Assembly (NCBI GenBank): GCA_025964675.1
Contig: JAOPYI010000115.1
Location: 1 to 64,000, forward strand
DNA from: Sphaerisporangium sp.
GTDB lineage: Bacteria > Actinomycetota > Actinomycetes > Streptosporangiales > Streptosporangiaceae
Length of the DNA stretch: 64,000 bases
Direction: 5' to 3'
How positions within the stretch are numbered: the first letter of the stretch is position 1; every line of letters starts with the position of its first letter. The position numbers were made by a program, and so were the translations under genes. The notes below the pieces were generated by a model that was not told where the DNA came from, did no database searches, and worked only from the letters and a program-made list of their open reading frames with translations. Positions 17,714 through 25,878 of this stretch are shown one piece after another.

Positions 17714-20193
17714 GACCGAACCTCCTGCGCAGCCCCGGACCTACCGGCTCGCCCACGAGGATCATGCACGCTCTCGCCGGGTTTGTCGTGGGTCGGATTG
17801 GTGTCCAGCCAACGCAGCAGGTCCTCGGAGATGAGGTCCACCCCGATCCGGCCGGCCCGGCCGTCCAGATCGCGGAAGATGCATTCGCCGTTGCCGAGCG
17901 CCCGCAGCGCCGCCTTGTGCTCCTCGGAGGGCTCGACGCCGAGCAACGCCATGACGTGCTCGACCTCGACACGCTCGGTGGAGCGGAAGGCGAAGACCGA
18001 CGAGAGACAGTTCGTGACCTGCTCGTTCAGCAGGTCGCCGGCGTTCTGGGAGACGAGCACCAGCGCGGTGTTCCGCGACCGGCCCATGCGGGAGACCTCC
18101 GGCACGAGCTTGGCGCCTTCGGGGGTGGAGGTGATCGCCCACGCCTCGTCCAGGAAGATCGCCTTGGGTGCGCGGCGGTCCAGGCCGTTCATCAGCCGCC
18201 GGGCGAACTGCGACACCAGGTAGAGCAGCGCCACCGAGAGCCGCTGCTCGTAGGAGTAGTCGTCCCGCGTGGTGGTGACGTCGGGAAGGGTCAGGCCGCC
18301 GAGGGTGAACACCGTGGTCCAGCCCTCGGTGTCGATCTGATCACCGCCTGAGGGGTCGAAGCACAGCCGGGCCAGGTGCATCTCGGACATCGACCGCAGC
18401 ACCGCCCCGAGGTTCCTGGAGGCGGGGTCCTCGGCCTGCTCCAGGTGGTCGACGACCTTGCCAAGCGACGGGTCGGGCGCGTTGGACACCGTCGACACGG
18501 CCTGGATCATCGCCGACTCGCGCTCCTCCGACATGCGCGGAAGCAGCAACCGCAGGGTCTCGGTCGCCATGGTCTTCTTGGCGGCGATGTCGTCGCCGAA
18601 GGAGAACGGGTCGAGCAGGCCGGGGGACGCCGAGCCCAGCGGGATGATGCGCGCCTTGCGCCCGCGCCTCTGCAGGAGCTGGACCAGCGACTCCGCGTCG
18701 CCCTTGGGGTCGATGACCGCGACGGTGACCCCGCGCAGCGCCATCTGGTAGATCAGCAGCAGCGCGAGCGTCGTCTTGCCGCCGCCAGGCTCCCCGGTGA
18801 TGGCGATGGCGGTGGGACGGTTCCGCGTGGCGGCGACCATCGGGTCGAAGTGGACGATGGAACGGGCACGCCCGAGCGTCTCCCCGATGTACGGCCCTGC
18901 CCACCCCGCGCCGCTCTCGTCGATGCGGTCGCCGAGGTCGACGGTGGCCGTGGCCATGCCTCCCGCGATCGTGCGCAGCGGCTGCCGCTGGGCGTAGGCG
19001 TTGACACGCACCCGCTCGCCCGGCAGCGACTCGCAGAACAGCGAGAACTGGTCGCCCGTGGAGTTGACGATGTCGATGCCCATGTCGCGGTAGTGCTCAA
19101 CGACCGCCTCGACGCGCTGCACGCACATCTCCTCGGTGGGCGCCGCCACGATCAGCCGGTGCCAGCCGTACACGAAGGGCAGGCGCTCCTTCGTGATGCC
19201 GTGCTCCAGCATGCGGGCGGCGTCGATCTGCTCGGCCAGGGCGATCGGAGCCTCCGCGCCGGCCTCACGGATGTGGATGTCCATGTCACGGGCGTGCGCG
19301 AGCTTGCGCGCGACGTCCTTGCTCGCCTTGACGGGGGGAATCAAGCGCATCCGCGAGCTGACCTCCACCGGGAACGGTAGCTGGTCGATGAAGTGCAGCC
19401 ACGGCTCGCCGTCCGGGAACGGCATCAGGTCGGGGAACCTGGCGAACGACAGGTGAGCGACGTAGGAGTCGCCCATCGGCTGCTCGACGCGCAGGAGCGA
19501 CCGGCCGTTGTGGATCTGGCCTTCGACCAGCGACTCGACCTCGCCCTTGCCCCACCGCCTGGACGGGGTCGCCGACGACGGCGGGTCGCCGAGCGAGCCC
19601 GACGCGGCGTGCCGGAACAGCCAGGCGATCTCGCCGGACGAGGCGTGGCGGGCGTACAGGGCGCTGGAGCCGAGGGCACGGCCGAGGCGCTCCGCGAGGT
19701 CGGTCCACTTGGTGATCTCGGTGTCGGGGACGTGGTCGTCCTCCAGGCCGAGGGTCTTCTCGCCGCGCTGGTAGAACCCGAAGAGCTGGGCCAGCACGCC
19801 CGCGCCGAGCTGTGCGCCGCGTGGCCCGAGGCGTACCCCGATGTAGACCTCCTTGGACCAGAAGTCCTTCGCCCAGACGTGCCGGTACATGTCCTCCAAG
19901 TAGTCGCGCCACCCCTCCCCCTCGTCGGAGGTGGCGTTGAGCGCCATGGCCCAGTCGGCGGCGGGATAGGCCCGGTGTGCCACCCGGAGATGCACCTCGG
20001 CGTCGGGCATGCGGATCGTGGCCAGGGCGATGGTGATGTTGGTGGCGAGGGACTCCCGTTCCTCGGCGGTGACGAACTCGTAGCTCACCGTCGGAAGCCG
20101 GAAATACGCCCATGCCGACGAGTCGGTAAGAAGGATCCGATCGTCGAAATAGCGTACGGCCAGCCTGCTCCTCGACCGCGACGATCTTCCCAT
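17710..20193 (-). CDS. VirB4-family secretion ATPase (TcpF/ConE-like)
   Basis: An 827-residue ATPase that would power the secretion-like machine. The N-terminal part has the VirB4 ConE-type domain; the C-terminal motor has Walker A GEPGGGKTT near residues 465-473 and Walker B KAIFLDEAW near 675-683. Both catalytic motifs are intact, and the length is close to ICEBs1 ConE (about 830). The start is uncertain: ATG 20193 (MGRSSRSRSRLAVRYFDD) gives the usual length and begins after the end of the upstream gene; a start at 20415 would lie inside that gene. The stop overlaps the VirB6-like gene. A VirB4 with no coupling ATPase nearby is unusual. Confidence 0.9.
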   Translation of the reverse strand: MGRSSRSRSRLAVRYFDDRILLTDSSAWAYFRLPTVSYEFVTAEERESLATNITIALATIRMPDAEVHLRVAHRAYPAADWAMALNATSDEGEGWRDYLEDMYRHVWAKDFWSKEVYIGVRLGPRGAQLGAGVLAQLFGFYQRGEKTLGLEDDHVPDTEITKWTDLAERLGRALGSSALYARHASSGEIAWLFRHAASGSLGDPPSSATPSRRWGKGEVESLVEGQIHNGRSLLRVEQPMGDSYVAHLSFARFPDLMPFPDGEPWLHFIDQLPFPVEVSSRMRLIPPVKASKDVARKLAHARDMDIHIREAGAEAPIALAEQIDAARMLEHGITKERLPFVYGWHRLIVAAPTEEMCVQRVEAVVEHYRDMGIDIVNSTGDQFSLFCESLPGERVRVNAYAQRQPLRTIAGGMATATVDLGDRIDESGAGWAGPYIGETLGRARSIVHFDPMVAATRNRPTAIAITGEPGGGKTTLALLLIYQMALRGVTVAVIDPKGDAESLVQLLQRRGRKARIIPLGSASPGLLDPFSFGDDIAAKKTMATETLRLLLPRMSEERESAMIQAVSTVSNAPDPSLGKVVDHLEQAEDPASRNLGAVLRSMSEMHLARLCFDPSGGDQIDTEGWTTVFTLGGLTLPDVTTTRDDYSYEQRLSVALLYLVSQFARRLMNGLDRRAPKAIFLDEAWAITSTPEGAKLVPEVSRMGRSRNTALVLVSQNAGDLLNEQVTNCLSSVFAFRSTERVEVEHVMALLGVEPSEEHKAALRALGNGECIFRDLDGRAGRIGVDLISEDLLRWLDTNPTHDKPGESVHDPRGRAGRSGAAQEVRS

Positions 20194-20230
20194 CAGCCGG
20201 CTCGATCCCCGCGCCGGGCTCGCTTCCTGG

Positions 20231-22633
20231 TCACTGAGCCACTTCCTCCTCGCTCGGGCGGCTCGCCGCCGCCAGCCCGCTTGCCACAACTCCCGCCAGG
20301 GCGACGTACGCCCTGCGTCCTCCGGCCCGGAGATGGGTCGGCTCGGCCGGCCCGGGGTGCCCGGGGGCGAGCTCGTCCTCCCACGGGACGCGGACGATCG
20401 CGCGGCAACGGCCACGGGCCACCGCCTCCGCCTGCTCGACGCCTGCCATGCTGCGCCGGCTGACGCCGTTGATCACCATGATGGCCCGGCGGCGCAGCTC
20501 GGTGGACCCGTGCCCGTCGAGCCAGTCGAAGGTCATCGCCACCGCGTCGGGAGCGTCCTCGCTCGCGGGGGCCACCAGGATGAGCTGGTCGGCGTACGGC
20601 AGCATGCGCGCCGCCACGGCCGCGGCGGGGTCCAGCAGGATCAACCGGTAGTGCCGGTCGAGCACCCGCATGGCCTGCGCCAGCCTCTGGTCGGAGAAGA
20701 GCCCTTGGTCGGCGAGCCGCCGGGCCGCCGCCGTGTCGGTGTCGGAGCCGACGACCTCGAGACCGGACTCGCAGCGGGTGGTGTAGCTGCGCATGCTGAG
20801 GTAGCCGTTGACGCCGTCGAGCCCGGCGAGCAGCGAGGTGAGCGTCTCCGGCGAGTCGGCGGCGATACGGCCGGTCATCGTGTGGTCGCCGGTGTTCGCG
20901 TCGACCGCGAGGACGCGGTCCTCGCGGTAGTTGGCCAGGGTGTGGCCGAGCATCAGGGTGGTCGTGGTCTGGCCCGCGCCGCCGGTGCAGCCCAGCACGA
21001 CGACGCGGCGGCTGCCGGTGAGCACCGTGCGCGCCCTCGCCTCGTCGGTCTCGATGCCGTCGTGACGGCTCGGACCGCCGCCGCCGACCACCACCTGGGC
21101 GAGACGCCGCCAGCCTCCGGACTGGTCGCGGCCCACGACCGACTCGACGCGCCGCACGCGCGGCTCGTCGCCCGTACGGGGACCCGGCATGGGAACGGAC
21201 GGCATGGCCGGATCCGCGGTGGCAGCCGGCCCTGAGGGCACCGCGCGGATCGACAGCGGCGGCGCCCCCTGCTCGCGCGCGGCCGGCCGCAGAGGGCTCC
21301 TCGGCGCCGTGGGCTTGGGCACGACCGGGCCGGGGCCTGTGGGCGCCGGCGCCTCCGGCACGCGCGCCCTGGGGGCCGGCCACACCGTGCGGGCCTCCGG
21401 CAACCGGGTGTGGGCGGAACGCGGGGGCTGGCCCTTGCGGTGCTTGTCGCGAAGGTCCGTCTCGGCATCGGGCTCGGCGGCCGCCTGCGCCGCGAGCCGA
21501 GGCGCCTCCTGGTGAGCCACCTCCCGCTCCTGGACCTCCTGCTGGAGGGGCTCCTGGTGGTGCGTCTGCTGATGGTTCGCCTGCTCGGACGGCCTGCTGC
21601 CGGCGGCTCCCCGGCCCTCCGCGGACGCGGCGAGCCTGCGCAGGCGGCGCAGCGCTTCTGTACCGATGGGCGCGGGCGGCGGCGCCGTGGCCGCGTCCGG
21701 CTCCTTGGCGACCACCGGCGACACCTCGGGCTGCGAGACCTCGGGTTTCACGTCGGGCTCGGGCTGCGCCGAAGCGACCTTGGACTCAGGCGGAGGGAGC
21801 TTGGAGACGGCCGGCTCGGCGACCCGCTCGGGCACCGCCCTGGAATCGTGGGTGGACGGCGAGACGGGGTCAGGGGACGACGAGAACGCCTCCCTGGACG
21901 GCGAGACCGCGCCGGTGGTCGGCAAGAACGCGTCGGTGGATGGTGAGAAGGCGGAAGGAATGCCGCCGGCGGGCTGGGTGATCACGCTGCCCCAGGTGAC
22001 GCGCGGCCTCTCGGTGACGCGGAGTGGTGTCTCCGCCGCCGGGAGCGTGGTCACGGCCGCGGCGGCGGCCGCCACAGCGGGGCGGACCTCGCCGGGAACG
22101 ACCGCACCCCTGCGCGAGGCCGGTTTGACCGAGGGCAGCTGACGTGGGCTCCAGGCCGGAAGGGACCTTCGCCGGGGCGCCGTGTGCTTGGGCTTCGCCC
22201 TGGTGCCGCGGCGCGCCTTGGAGGCGGACTTCGCGGTTGCGGCGGAGGTGAGGAGCGCGGCCTGCGGAGCCGTCCGCCACACCTTGACGGAGAACGTGAT
22301 CTCGTCGGGCTCGTCGGCCGGCGTCAGGCGGCAAAAGGTCTTCGGCTCGCCGAGATAGCGGAGCTGGGACTGAAGCAACTCGTTGAGCCGCTTGCTCTCG
22401 ATCACGGGGCGGGTCGACAGCCACGTCACGATGCCCGGCGGCACGAGGTAAAGCACGTGCCACGGCGCCTCGAACGGGATCCTGACAAGCCAGAGAAGGA
22501 TCGACCATGGGACGACCACGCCCACGAACACACCGATCCAGATGATCGGAAGCGGCATCGGCAGCCGAAGGTCGTACAGCTTGTAGAGCCGCTTCTCAAT
22601 CCGCCAGATATTGGTATAGGTAGGCAGGTCCAC
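20231..22633 (-). CDS. TcpE-like membrane domain fused to a degenerate ParA/MinD-type ATPase domain
   Basis: An 800-residue fusion. Residues 1-140 resemble TcpE conjugation membrane proteins: DLPTYTNIWRIEKRLYKL, two adjacent hydrophobic helices (PIIWIGVFVGVVVPWSILLW and HVLYLVPPGIVTWL) and a soluble patch. About 370 residues of Pro/Glu/Ala-rich linker follow. From about residue 545 to the end is a MinD/ParA-type domain, but the P-loop reads GCTGGAGQTTTT: the Walker lysine is glutamine and the signature lysine before GG is threonine. VDANTGD and LILLDPAAA remain. It begins with GTG and GGAGG upstream. ATP binding may be lost; a scaffold role is one possibility (inference). Confidence 0.82.
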   Translation of the reverse strand: MDLPTYTNIWRIEKRLYKLYDLRLPMPLPIIWIGVFVGVVVPWSILLWLVRIPFEAPWHVLYLVPPGIVTWLSTRPVIESKRLNELLQSQLRYLGEPKTFCRLTPADEPDEITFSVKVWRTAPQAALLTSAATAKSASKARRGTRAKPKHTAPRRRSLPAWSPRQLPSVKPASRRGAVVPGEVRPAVAAAAAAVTTLPAAETPLRVTERPRVTWGSVITQPAGGIPSAFSPSTDAFLPTTGAVSPSREAFSSSPDPVSPSTHDSRAVPERVAEPAVSKLPPPESKVASAQPEPDVKPEVSQPEVSPVVAKEPDAATAPPPAPIGTEALRRLRRLAASAEGRGAAGSRPSEQANHQQTHHQEPLQQEVQEREVAHQEAPRLAAQAAAEPDAETDLRDKHRKGQPPRSAHTRLPEARTVWPAPRARVPEAPAPTGPGPVVPKPTAPRSPLRPAAREQGAPPLSIRAVPSGPAATADPAMPSVPMPGPRTGDEPRVRRVESVVGRDQSGGWRRLAQVVVGGGGPSRHDGIETDEARARTVLTGSRRVVVLGCTGGAGQTTTTLMLGHTLANYREDRVLAVDANTGDHTMTGRIAADSPETLTSLLAGLDGVNGYLSMRSYTTRCESGLEVVGSDTDTAAARRLADQGLFSDQRLAQAMRVLDRHYRLILLDPAAAVAARMLPYADQLILVAPASEDAPDAVAMTFDWLDGHGSTELRRRAIMVINGVSRRSMAGVEQAEAVARGRCRAIVRVPWEDELAPGHPGPAEPTHLRAGGRRAYVALAGVVASGLAAASRPSEEEVAQ

Positions 22634-22671
22634 CCGATCCTCCTCTCCCTCTCACGGCCGTCCGGGTGTGC

Positions 22672-22959
22672 TCACTTGATGCCGAGCGCCCCCGCGATGG
22701 CCCTGGCCGTCACCTCGATGACGTTGGGCACGTAGAAGATCACACCGATCGCGACGGCCAGAATGATGAATTGCACGAATCTGGTGATCTCCCGCGTGAA
22801 GAGGAAGAAAATCGCGACCACGGAGACCACGACGAGGAACAGCGGGGCGAAGAACTTTCGCAGGAAGTCTGCGAGGCCCGCGGTGTTCACCCCGCCGGTC
22901 GGCGGTGCCGACGGCGTCACAAGCTCCAACGCGTTGTCCACGATGATTTTCAGAATCAA
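22672..22959 (-). CDS. Small two-helix membrane protein of the T4SS-like cluster (TcpD/VirB2-like position)
   Basis: A 95-residue hydrophobic protein. Two helices, FFAPLFLVVVSVVAIFFLF and VQFIILAVAIGVIFYV, flank a short charged turn (TREITRF), and the C-terminus is VTARAIAGALGIK. Size and topology fit the small membrane protein between TcpC and TcpE in Gram-positive conjugation loci, and also VirB2-like pilins. The start codon is TTG at 22959; AGGAGG lies 8 nt upstream and decides it, because no ATG or GTG is suitable. A TTG start hints at limited expression. Confidence 0.75.
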   Translation of the reverse strand: MILKIIVDNALELVTPSAPPTGGVNTAGLADFLRKFFAPLFLVVVSVVAIFFLFTREITRFVQFIILAVAIGVIFYVPNVIEVTARAIAGALGIK

Positions 22960-23052
22960 CTCTCGTCCTCCTGCTCATGGTCGCGGCCGGTCCGTAGGCC
23001 GGGTCGTCGCGCTCCCTTTGCCGCTCCCTCGCTCCCCATCGCCGCCCCGGCC

Positions 23053-24078
23053 TCACCCCGCGGACCGGGTCGCACCGCGAATGTCCTTGATGTACCAGTT
23101 GTCACCTTGCTTCTCCACGGTGAGCCTGTAGGCCTGCTCGAGCCCCCCTGCCTGGGCGGCAGGATCGGCCGAGGTCGCGGCCGGAGCCGGGGTCGCGCCC
23201 GTGGGGACGCCCCACACGACCACGGCGGTGATCTCGCGGCTGGTGCCACCGGGAGGAGCGCTGACGCTCTTCAGCTCGGCCAGCGTGACCTTTCCATCGA
23301 AACCATCGAGTGTCACGCCTTGTGCGACATACCGCTGCAACTGCGTGGCGTCGCCGGCGGCGTACGCCTTGAAGAAGCCTTCGAGCTGCGGGCGCAGCTC
23401 GCCCTCGGCGATTTCGTCATGCTCCGGCTGAGGGAGCTGGGGCAGGCCCGCGGGCCCTCCGGCCGGCAGCAAAGCCGGCTGGCCCGAAACGACGAACTTG
23501 CCATTGGAGTAATAAACCGGGACGGAAAGCTTCCAGCGCTGCGCACCAGATTGGGCGAAAACCGCGACAACAGCATTTTGTGCGTCGATGACCTCTATGC
23601 CCGAGAGCTGGAAAGCACCCGCGGACATGCGGCCGAAACCATTCCAGCCGAACTGGCGCTCGGCGCCCTCGGGAAGAAACGGCTTGAGCCGCTCGGCCCT
23701 GTCGTCGGGCTTCGAACCGTCGAAATTCAAATAGGCCGCCGCGAACTGGCCGGCGAACGCCGTGGCGCCGGCCTCCGGGAACCCGGAGGCCGTCGGAGTC
23801 GCCGCTGAGCCCGTGGGCGCGCCGCCCTGGGAGAGGCGCTCGATAGGAGCGCGGACGCCGTTGACCACGATCACGATGATCAAGGCCCACAGGACGGCTC
23901 TGCCGGTCCACACGAGCCAGCGCCCGCCCCCACCGGACCAGCCACCGCGCCGTGGCGCGTCGCGTCCACGAACCGGCGCGTAGTCGGGGTCCTGATCGTA
24001 GGGCGACGGAGGGTACGCCGAATGCTCGGGTTCGCCAGCGGCCCTCAGACCCTGCTGGACGTTTGACCTGCGAGCCAT
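23053..24078 (-). CDS. TcpC-like (VirB8-like) conjugation assembly protein
   Basis: A 341-residue bitopic protein, probably the first gene of the secretion-like cluster. A basic, disordered N-terminus of about 60 residues leads to one TM (WTGRAVLWALIIVIVVNGV), then two exported NTF2-like domains: one around AFAGQFAAAYLNFDGSKPD and one around QLEGFFKAYAAGDATQLQRY, ending in DNWYIKDIRGA. The doubled NTF2-like layout is the hallmark of TcpC/ConB, which scaffold the channel across the membrane. ATG 24078 follows GGAGG by 4 nt; the start at 24114 is less likely. Confidence 0.85.
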   Translation of the reverse strand: MARRSNVQQGLRAAGEPEHSAYPPSPYDQDPDYAPVRGRDAPRRGGWSGGGGRWLVWTGRAVLWALIIVIVVNGVRAPIERLSQGGAPTGSAATPTASGFPEAGATAFAGQFAAAYLNFDGSKPDDRAERLKPFLPEGAERQFGWNGFGRMSAGAFQLSGIEVIDAQNAVVAVFAQSGAQRWKLSVPVYYSNGKFVVSGQPALLPAGGPAGLPQLPQPEHDEIAEGELRPQLEGFFKAYAAGDATQLQRYVAQGVTLDGFDGKVTLAELKSVSAPPGGTSREITAVVVWGVPTGATPAPAATSADPAAQAGGLEQAYRLTVEKQGDNWYIKDIRGATRSAG

Positions 24079-24718
24079 CACGCCTCCGGTCGCGCCGATC
24101 CCCCCGGCTGGCACGGTGTCGTCTTACTATCGATCCTGTTATCCATGGTGAAGTATCACTTTAGCGGCCTCACCAATTGTTCCAGGAAAGCCACGCCCAT
24201 GCGGCAGGCATCGCGGTAGCAGACCAAGTCGGTCTTCCTCCGGTTTCTGGAATGCGTTCACGCAGGACACAGGCCCCTTGCCCGCCCGCGAGCCATGGCT
24301 GACCTCGGCGGCAAAGTTCGCATTAGAGACAAAGCTCGCACCAGATTGAAAACCGCTATAAACGCGGCATGCCGTGGAGGCATAACTCCTGCTCACGCAG
24401 GCGACCGGACCGCGCGCGCCTATCCGTACAGACCTCTGTGGGACGACGAAGGCGTCCGGCTCGGCCGGGAGGCCGCGAACCCTTCGCACGCACCGGCCTC
24501 CCTTCCGCCGCACTGCTCGTGCGAGTCGGCACACGGCGGCCGCGTACACGGCCGCGGCCCCGGCAGGGCACACTACCGACCCAAACACTGGAGGGTACGC
24601 GTGGCGGGAAGCCCGGCTCGATTACCTGACGGCCAGGCATTGCTATCCGCGGGTGGCGAGGTCACGCACCGTACGGCGGGTTTCACGATGGGGATCCACC
24701 GTGGCCGTGGCGTGGCGG
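24079..24718. other. 640-bp region without a convincing gene
   Basis: It separates the start of the T4SS-like cluster from the end of ychF. It should hold the cluster promoter: GATAGT near 24128 (minus strand) is a possible -10. GTGAAGTATCAC at about 24148 is a small palindrome. TATAAA near 24355 could be a plus-strand -10. A 42-codon reading frame at 24601-24729 (GTG with GGAGG upstream) is too short and unfamiliar to call. Confidence 0.5.
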
Positions 24719-25795
24719 CTACACGTTGAAGCGGAACTCCACCACGTCGCCGTCGCGCATGACGTAGTCCTTGCCCTCGATGCGGGCCTTGCCCGCCGAC
24801 CTCGCCGCCGTCATCGACCCCGCCCCGACCAGGTCGTCGAAGGAGATGACCTCGGCCTTGATGAAGCCGCGCTGGAAGTCGGTGTGGATGACCCCCGCGG
24901 CCTCCGGGGCCGTGGCGCCCCTGCGGATGGTCCAGGCCCTGCTCTCCTTGGGCCCGGCCGTCAGGTAGGTCTGGAGGCCGAGGGTCCCGAAGCCCACGCG
25001 GGCGAGCTGCGTGAGGCCCGACTCCTCCTGGCCGACCGACTGCAGCAGCTCCAGCGCCTCTTCGTCGGCCAGCTCTACCAGCTCCGACTCGATCTTGGCG
25101 TCGAGGAACACGGCCTCGGCCGGGGCGACCAGCTCGGAGAGCCGGGCGCGCAGGCCCTCGTCGATGAGCTCGTCGGCGTCGAGGTTGAAGGCGTACAGGA
25201 AGGGCTTGGCCGTGAGCAGGTGGAGCTCGCGCAGGTCGGCGAGGTCGAGGCCCGAGGCGTAGAGCGTCGTGCCGGTGTCGAGGACCTTGGAGGCCGCCTC
25301 CGCCGCCTCGAGCACGACCTTGCGGTCCTTGTTGAACTTCGACTCCTTGGCGAGCCTCGGCAGCGCCTTCTCGATCGTCTGGAGGTCGGCGAGTATCAGC
25401 TCCGTGTTGATCGTCTCGATGTCGCGGCGAGGCGAGATCTCACCGTCGACGTGAGTGACGTCGGGGTCGGTGAAGACACGGATCACCTGGCAGATGGCAT
25501 CGGTCTCACGGATGTTGGCCAGGAACTGGTTGCCCCGCCCCTGCCCCTCGGACGCGCCCTTGACCAGGCCGGCGATGTCGACGAACTCGACCTTCGCCGG
25601 AAGGATCTTGGCGGAGCCGAAGATCTCGGCCAGCTTCCCCAGCCGGGAGTCGGGCACGCCGACGATCCCCACGTTGGGCTCGATGGTGGCGAACGGGTAG
25701 TTCGCCGCCAGGGCGTTGCCGCTCTTGGTCAGCGCGTTGAAAAGCGTGGACTTACCGACGTTGGGCAGGCCGACGATGCCGATGCTCAGGCTCAC
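24719..25795 (-). CDS. ychF: Redox-regulated ATPase/GTPase YchF (OLA1 family)
   Basis: A 358-residue P-loop NTPase of the Obg-related YchF family; members bind ribosomes and hydrolyse ATP or GTP. Walker A is GLPNVGKST at residues about 8-16, followed by the switch segment NYPFATIEPNVG, then DIAGLVKGASEGQGRGNQF. The C-terminal TGS domain ends in MRDGDVVEFRFNV. The start GTG 25795 (VSLSIGIVGLPNVGK) matches the family; an ATG at 25837 would add 14 unlikely residues. It stands alone, transcribed away from rmuC. Confidence 0.96.
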   Translation of the reverse strand: MSLSIGIVGLPNVGKSTLFNALTKSGNALAANYPFATIEPNVGIVGVPDSRLGKLAEIFGSAKILPAKVEFVDIAGLVKGASEGQGRGNQFLANIRETDAICQVIRVFTDPDVTHVDGEISPRRDIETINTELILADLQTIEKALPRLAKESKFNKDRKVVLEAAEAASKVLDTGTTLYASGLDLADLRELHLLTAKPFLYAFNLDADELIDEGLRARLSELVAPAEAVFLDAKIESELVELADEEALELLQSVGQEESGLTQLARVGFGTLGLQTYLTAGPKESRAWTIRRGATAPEAAGVIHTDFQRGFIKAEVISFDDLVGAGSMTAARSAGKARIEGKDYVMRDGDVVEFRFNV

Positions 25796-25878
25796 GTTCG
25801 CCGAGTTTACGGTGCCCCGGCCGTACGCAGGACACACGCCCGGGCCGCGCGACTGGAATCATGCGGGGGGTGGACGTC

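Noticed and set aside
13411-24078. Whether the T4SS-like cluster is a complete mobile element
   Set aside because: No relaxase, coupling ATPase, integrase, tRNA att site or flanking direct repeat is visible, so it was not called a mobile element.
24139-24588. 149-residue minus-strand ORF between tcpC and ychF
   Set aside because: Cys/Arg/Gly-rich sequence without domain or ribosome binding site; typical of chance open frames in high-GC DNA.
24601-24729. 42-codon ORF with GGAGG and GTG start upstream of the ychF end
   Set aside because: No similarity to anything familiar, overlaps the ychF stop on the opposite strand, and the composition is like random GC-rich sequence.
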